Below, piece by piece: positions 61,229 through 64,000 of a stretch of 64,000 bases of DNA; positions within the stretch are counted from its first letter, which is position 1, and the number at the start of each line of letters is the position of its first letter. Below the pieces are notes generated by a model. That model saw nothing but the letters and a program-made list of their open reading frames with translations. It searched no databases and was not told where the DNA came from. The DNA lies in contig CAKOPK010000006.1 of NCBI GenBank assembly GCA_934099115.1, positions 1 through 64,000 of the forward strand, written 5' to 3'. Origin of the DNA: an uncultured Bacilli bacterium (GTDB lineage Bacteria; Bacillota_I; Bacilli_A; RF39; UBA660). The translations under genes were made by a program, and so were the position numbers.

Positions 61229-62897
61229 CTAATGGAAACTCAGTCATCTTAGCAGATTCTCTTGTTCCAGTAAGATTAAGTATCAAGTTTTCACCATCAC
61301 TGTATGCAGATGATATTACTAATTTTATAAGCGTCCTTTTTTGTAATAAATCTAATTTGTTAAATTTATTGAAATATGAGTCAATTATATCAAGAACTAT
61401 TTTAGCGTTTTCTGTATCGTCAATAATTGATGTTTTATCAATATTTAATTTTTTTACTTGTTCTTCAAGTTCAACATTAGCACCTTTAAGTTTTTGTATT
61501 TCCTTTGCTAAATCTGGTACTATATTTGCAGGAACCATTTTAATTTTATCAATTAGTGAAGCAATGTCTTTTTCGTTGTTTTTAATTTTCTTAGTTAAAG
61601 TATATAATTCATTTGACTTGGTATCTAATTTATTTAATTTACCACTTGCTAGGTCTTTTAATGCTTGATAGTATTCTCCTTTTGGATTTGCTAAACTTTT
61701 AATTACTTCTACTACTTTTTTATCGGCTTTATTTCCATTAAGGTTTTTATGATCACATTTGGTTCTTCTACTTTTATCTTTTAATTCACATAAGTAAGAG
61801 AATCTTAATTCACCATCAACTTCACTTTGATATAGTTTAGGTCTCATAAAACTACCACAGTAACTACATTTAAGGATTCCGGATAATAATGCATTATTAA
61901 CGGCTGGTTTTCTAAATCTTTTATTAGCACCTGATGCAAGTAAATTTTGTACTTCAACGTATTCTTTGCCAGTCCAGAATCCTTTATGTTTTCCAATAGC
62001 AACAATCCATTCGGAAATGGGATTATCATTTCTTCCTTTTTTTGTTATTTGGTTTGTTTTATTATATACCATTAATCCGAATTTTCCGTTGTAATCTTTT
62101 TTATCTCCAACTACTAATGCTCCTTTTTCGGTGAAATAATCATAAGCATCAGAATCAGCCATTGAATAAACTGGATTAGATAATATATTAACTAATGACC
62201 ATCTAGTGAATATTCTGCCATTTTTAGTTTTTATATTATTTTGAATAGTATATGTTTCAAGCCCAGTTTGTGATTTTATTTCTAAATATTTGTCTTTAAG
62301 TAGATTTACAATTAATTTTTCTTCTGGAAGTTCTTTTAATTTGAAAAGTTTCTTTTTTTTGCCATCAATGGATAAATTTTGTACTTCTTGAGATTTAAAT
62401 CCAGTAGGAGGAGTACCTCCAAGCCATCTTCCGGTTTTTGCAAGTTCCATCATATTGTCTCTTATTCTTTCGGCTATAGTATCTCTCTCAAGTTGTGCAA
62501 ATACCGAACATATTAGCATCATTGCTTTTCCCATGGGTGAGGTAGTATCAAAATCTTCTCTTATTGAAACAAATCCAACATTAAATGCTTGTAATTCATT
62601 TATTAAATTACAAAAGTCGCCAACATTTCTACTAACTCTATCTAATCTGTAGCAAGTAACTGAAGCAACTTTGTTTTCTCTGATTAAGTTCATCATCTTT
62701 TGAAAATCAGGTCTATTTGTATTAGCACCTGTAAATCCTTCGTCTGTAAAAACTTTAATATCTTCCTCTTTCAAATCAGGATATTTAGCTAATAGTTTTT
62801 GTTTGCACAAATCAACTTGATTTTCAACACTTTCTCCTTTTCCGGTGTACTTTGATTTACGACTATAAATAATATGCCATCTATTTAATTCTTTCAT
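61212..62897 (-). CDS. spoIVCA: Large serine recombinase of the sigK element (SpoIVCA-like)
   Basis: 561 residues: an N-terminal resolvase domain with the catalytic Ser of YSRKS near 15 and RLDRVSRN near 80, a recombinase domain (about 165-275), a zinc ribbon (CSYCG...CELK...C near 345-375) and a coiled coil (about 420-515). Its expected reaction is excision between two directly repeated sites to rebuild sigK. It reads toward sigK and ends inside the attachment site. GGGAGG lies six bases before the ATG. The orientation differs from B. subtilis, where the gene lies by the N-terminal half. Confidence 0.9.
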   Translation of the reverse strand: MKELNRWHIIYSRKSKYTGKGESVENQVDLCKQKLLAKYPDLKEEDIKVFTDEGFTGANTNRPDFQKMMNLIRENKVASVTCYRLDRVSRNVGDFCNLINELQAFNVGFVSIREDFDTTSPMGKAMMLICSVFAQLERDTIAERIRDNMMELAKTGRWLGGTPPTGFKSQEVQNLSIDGKKKKLFKLKELPEEKLIVNLLKDKYLEIKSQTGLETYTIQNNIKTKNGRIFTRWSLVNILSNPVYSMADSDAYDYFTEKGALVVGDKKDYNGKFGLMVYNKTNQITKKGRNDNPISEWIVAIGKHKGFWTGKEYVEVQNLLASGANKRFRKPAVNNALLSGILKCSYCGSFMRPKLYQSEVDGELRFSYLCELKDKSRRTKCDHKNLNGNKADKKVVEVIKSLANPKGEYYQALKDLASGKLNKLDTKSNELYTLTKKIKNNEKDIASLIDKIKMVPANIVPDLAKEIQKLKGANVELEEQVKKLNIDKTSIIDDTENAKIVLDIIDSYFNKFNKLDLLQKRTLIKLVISSAYSDGENLILNLTGTRESAKMTEFPLGDNCK

Positions 62898-62921
62898 TAT
62901 TTTCCTCCCATAGATTTATAA

Positions 62922-62948
62922 ATAGTATGTGATACAATAATAATATAT
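62922..62948 (-). promoter_or_regulatory. Candidate sigma-E promoter of the recombinase gene
   Basis: On the minus strand ATA (62948-62946), 16 bases and CATACTAT (62929-62922) fit the mother-cell sigma-E pattern (ATA, then CATACANT) with one mismatch. In B. subtilis spoIVCA is a sigma-E gene. Confidence 0.5.
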
Positions 62949-62954
62949 CACATA
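62926..62954. repeat. Perfect 9-bp inverted repeat over the recombinase promoter
   Basis: TATGTGATA (62926-62934) and TATCACATA (62946-62954) are separated by 11 bases and cover the -35 to -10 region of the candidate promoter. The size and spacing suit a dimeric regulator. Confidence 0.8.
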
Positions 62955-62988
62955 GTGTCTTTATTTGATGATGAAATTAAAAACAAAA

Positions 62989-63022
62989 TAAAAAATTAGA
63001 ACCAACCTTGATTCTAATTTTT
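62989..63022. terminator. Bidirectional terminator inside the element
   Basis: AAAAATTAGAA pairs with TTCTAATTTTT around a ten-base loop. A short open frame ending at the TAG in its left arm (SLFDDEIKNKIKN) may be the tail of a lost gene. Confidence 0.8.
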
Positions 63023-63074
63023 CTCTATGTTGTTAAATGCATTTGTTGGATAGAGAGATTTGGAAATTATACTG

Positions 63075-63595
63075 ATACTCAAAAGAAAATTATTTAAATG
63101 GTTCTTTAGGCAACTTATTACCATTGTCATTAAGTATAAATTTCAAATTACAAAATTATTCTTTTGATGATAAAAAACAAGGATTGGATAGAACTAGAGG
63201 ATATGAAAATGGTTCTCATTCTGAAATGCAAGTTGCTAAATGTTTGGAATGGACACCAGAAGAGATTCTAAATCGTGGGTTAACAATGATTTCTTTTATG
63301 GAAAAACGATATGATTTCATTATTCCTAATAAAGCAGAAAGAATCAAAATGCTTGGATTAGATTTTATGATAAAAGATGATGATAATGAAATTGATGTTA
63401 CTATTCCTGAAAATAAAGAAATTGAAAATTCATCATTAAGGGAAGTAATATATGATGAAAATCAATTTAATAAAATATCAAAAAAACACAAATGCTGAAA
63501 TTATGAATGTTTATAATGAATTGGATAATTATGTTATGTCATTAAATAGTGATATAAAGAAAAACACTACTTTTTTCATAAATATCCCCGAATAA
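63075..63595 (+). pseudogene. Remnant of a GmrSD-type (DUF1524-DUF5655) restriction gene
   Basis: The frame from about 63075 gives NGSLGNLLPLSLSINFKLQN, then YENGSHSEMQVAKCLEWTPEEI and RGLTMISFM, the C-terminal part of the DUF1524 HNH domain of GmrSD-like type IV restriction enzymes. The HNH core and the DUF262 half are gone. After a phase change near 63450-63500, EIMNVYNELDNYVMSLNSD resembles DUF5655, which often follows in such proteins. The 124-residue frame from 63124 starts at a TTG in mid-domain and is not a real start. It is cargo of the sigK element. Confidence 0.7.
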
Positions 63596-63639
63596 AGATT
63601 ATGAACAAATACATTAAAATACTACTAAATTATCAAAAG

Positions 63640-63665
63640 AAAAAGAATCATTATACAAATGATTC
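63640..63665 (-). terminator. Terminator of the right-edge gene
   Basis: GAATCATT pairs with AATGATTC, followed by TTTTTC on the minus strand. Confidence 0.75.
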
Positions 63666-63681
63666 CTTTATAATACCAAAA

Positions 63682-64000
63682 TTATCTAGTTCTAACTAAA
63701 GTATTAGCTTTTCTTGAACTTGAAAGTGCGTAACAATACATATCGTTTTCTGTGACATAATCTTCAGAATAATTATCATCATTAAAACCTTTTTTAAATT
63801 CCTTAAGTTCACTTATTTTTTGACTTATATCCTTATCATAAATACTACCAAATATGCCAACAGTTATATTTTGTCCCTTATTATGTAATTGTTCCCAATT
63901 TTTAATATAAGATATATCATAAGGATTTTGCGTAATAAATCTATTAATAAATGACGTATCAAGAAACTCTAAATTATTAACACCATTTTTATTTTTCACT
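63682..64000 (-). CDS. Partial unknown gene at the right edge
   Basis: At least 105 C-terminal residues are visible, soluble and charged, ending SSSRKANTLVRTR. A GTG at 63999 could be the start but the frame probably continues beyond the window. VGIFGSIYDKDI is the most hydrophobic stretch. No family is recognised. It lies inside the sigK element and is closed by its own terminator. Confidence 0.6.
   Translation of the reverse strand, partial: VKNKNGVNNLEFLDTSFINRFITQNPYDISYIKNWEQLHNKGQNITVGIFGSIYDKDISQKISELKEFKKGFNDDNYSEDYVTENDMYCYALSSSRKANTLVRTR

Noticed and set aside
61212..62897. Ordinary phage integrase unrelated to sigK
   Set aside because: Its end coincides with the exact break in the SigK homology, the known skin position. 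A prophage using this site would still be a sigK intervening element.
63124..63498. A free-standing 124-residue gene
   Set aside because: Conserved DUF1524 residues extend upstream of its TTG start in the same frame, and the downstream domain is in another phase, so it is a fragment.

Overview
The window is about 28-30% G+C by eye and reads as chromosome of a spore-forming, low-GC member of the Bacilli/Mycoplasmatota side of Firmicutes, probably a gut lineage of the RF39 / Erysipelotrichales type (inference from gene content; no 16S is present). Spore formation is supported by a gerA-gerC-gerB germinant receptor operon, the C-terminal half of the late mother-cell sigma factor SigK, and two tiny YjcZ-type sporulation peptides. 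The standard code is used, with TGA as a stop.

Layout. 1-5.4 kb is a mobile patch: a complete group II intron sitting between the ribosome binding site and start codon of a gene that runs off the left edge, a DUF4143 ATPase, a TnpB gene with a structured 3' end, and a broken Y2/IS91-type transposase. 5.4-10.6 kb holds tgt, tRNA-Ser and the ger operon. 10.6-17.1 kb holds a GDPD and the rimP-nusA-ylxR-infB-rbfA-truB operon with two extra unknown genes. 17.1-25.7 kb holds a flavin/iron-sulfur reductase, a phytoene-desaturase-like oxidoreductase, phosphoketolase, a lipase-like hydrolase, a membrane gene split by an in-frame amber codon, and a GntR/ABC-2 operon. 25.7-35.7 kb holds tRNA-Ala, rpoZ, two unknown genes, a tandem-HTH regulator, nusB-xseA-xseB-proS, a lipoprotein, an orphan EIIB-like domain, an HD phosphohydrolase, recO, a probable small RNA and an ASCH protein. 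35.7-47.9 kb holds an FtsX-type ABC exporter, two paralogous anchored surface proteins with a second tandem-HTH gene between them, a two-component system, a putative zinc peptidase, a DnaQ-like exonuclease and engB. 47.9-52.2 kb is the mraZ-rsmH-ftsL-pbp division cluster and the sporulation peptides. 52.2-60.8 kb holds prsA, recX, a UvrX-like polymerase with YolD, metA, RNHCP and Nudix proteins, a DUF3419-like protein, tRNA-Glu and gltX.

The most interesting region is 60.8-64 kb. A sigK gene is cut inside the region 2.4/3 boundary: only its C-terminal half (equivalent to B. subtilis spoIIIC) is here, and a large serine recombinase (equivalent to spoIVCA) abuts and overlaps it, reading the same way. 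The recombinase has a sigma-E-like promoter over a perfect 9-bp inverted repeat. This is the edge of a 'skin'-type sigK intervening element, whose cargo begins with a decayed GmrSD-type (DUF1524/DUF5655) gene and runs off the right edge. Excision would be expected to rebuild sigK in the mother cell, and a sigma-K-like promoter stands before the YjcZ-type peptides at 52.2 kb.

Most genes are on the minus strand, in short operons closed by hairpin-plus-U-run terminators, many of which overlap the last codons of the gene they end.
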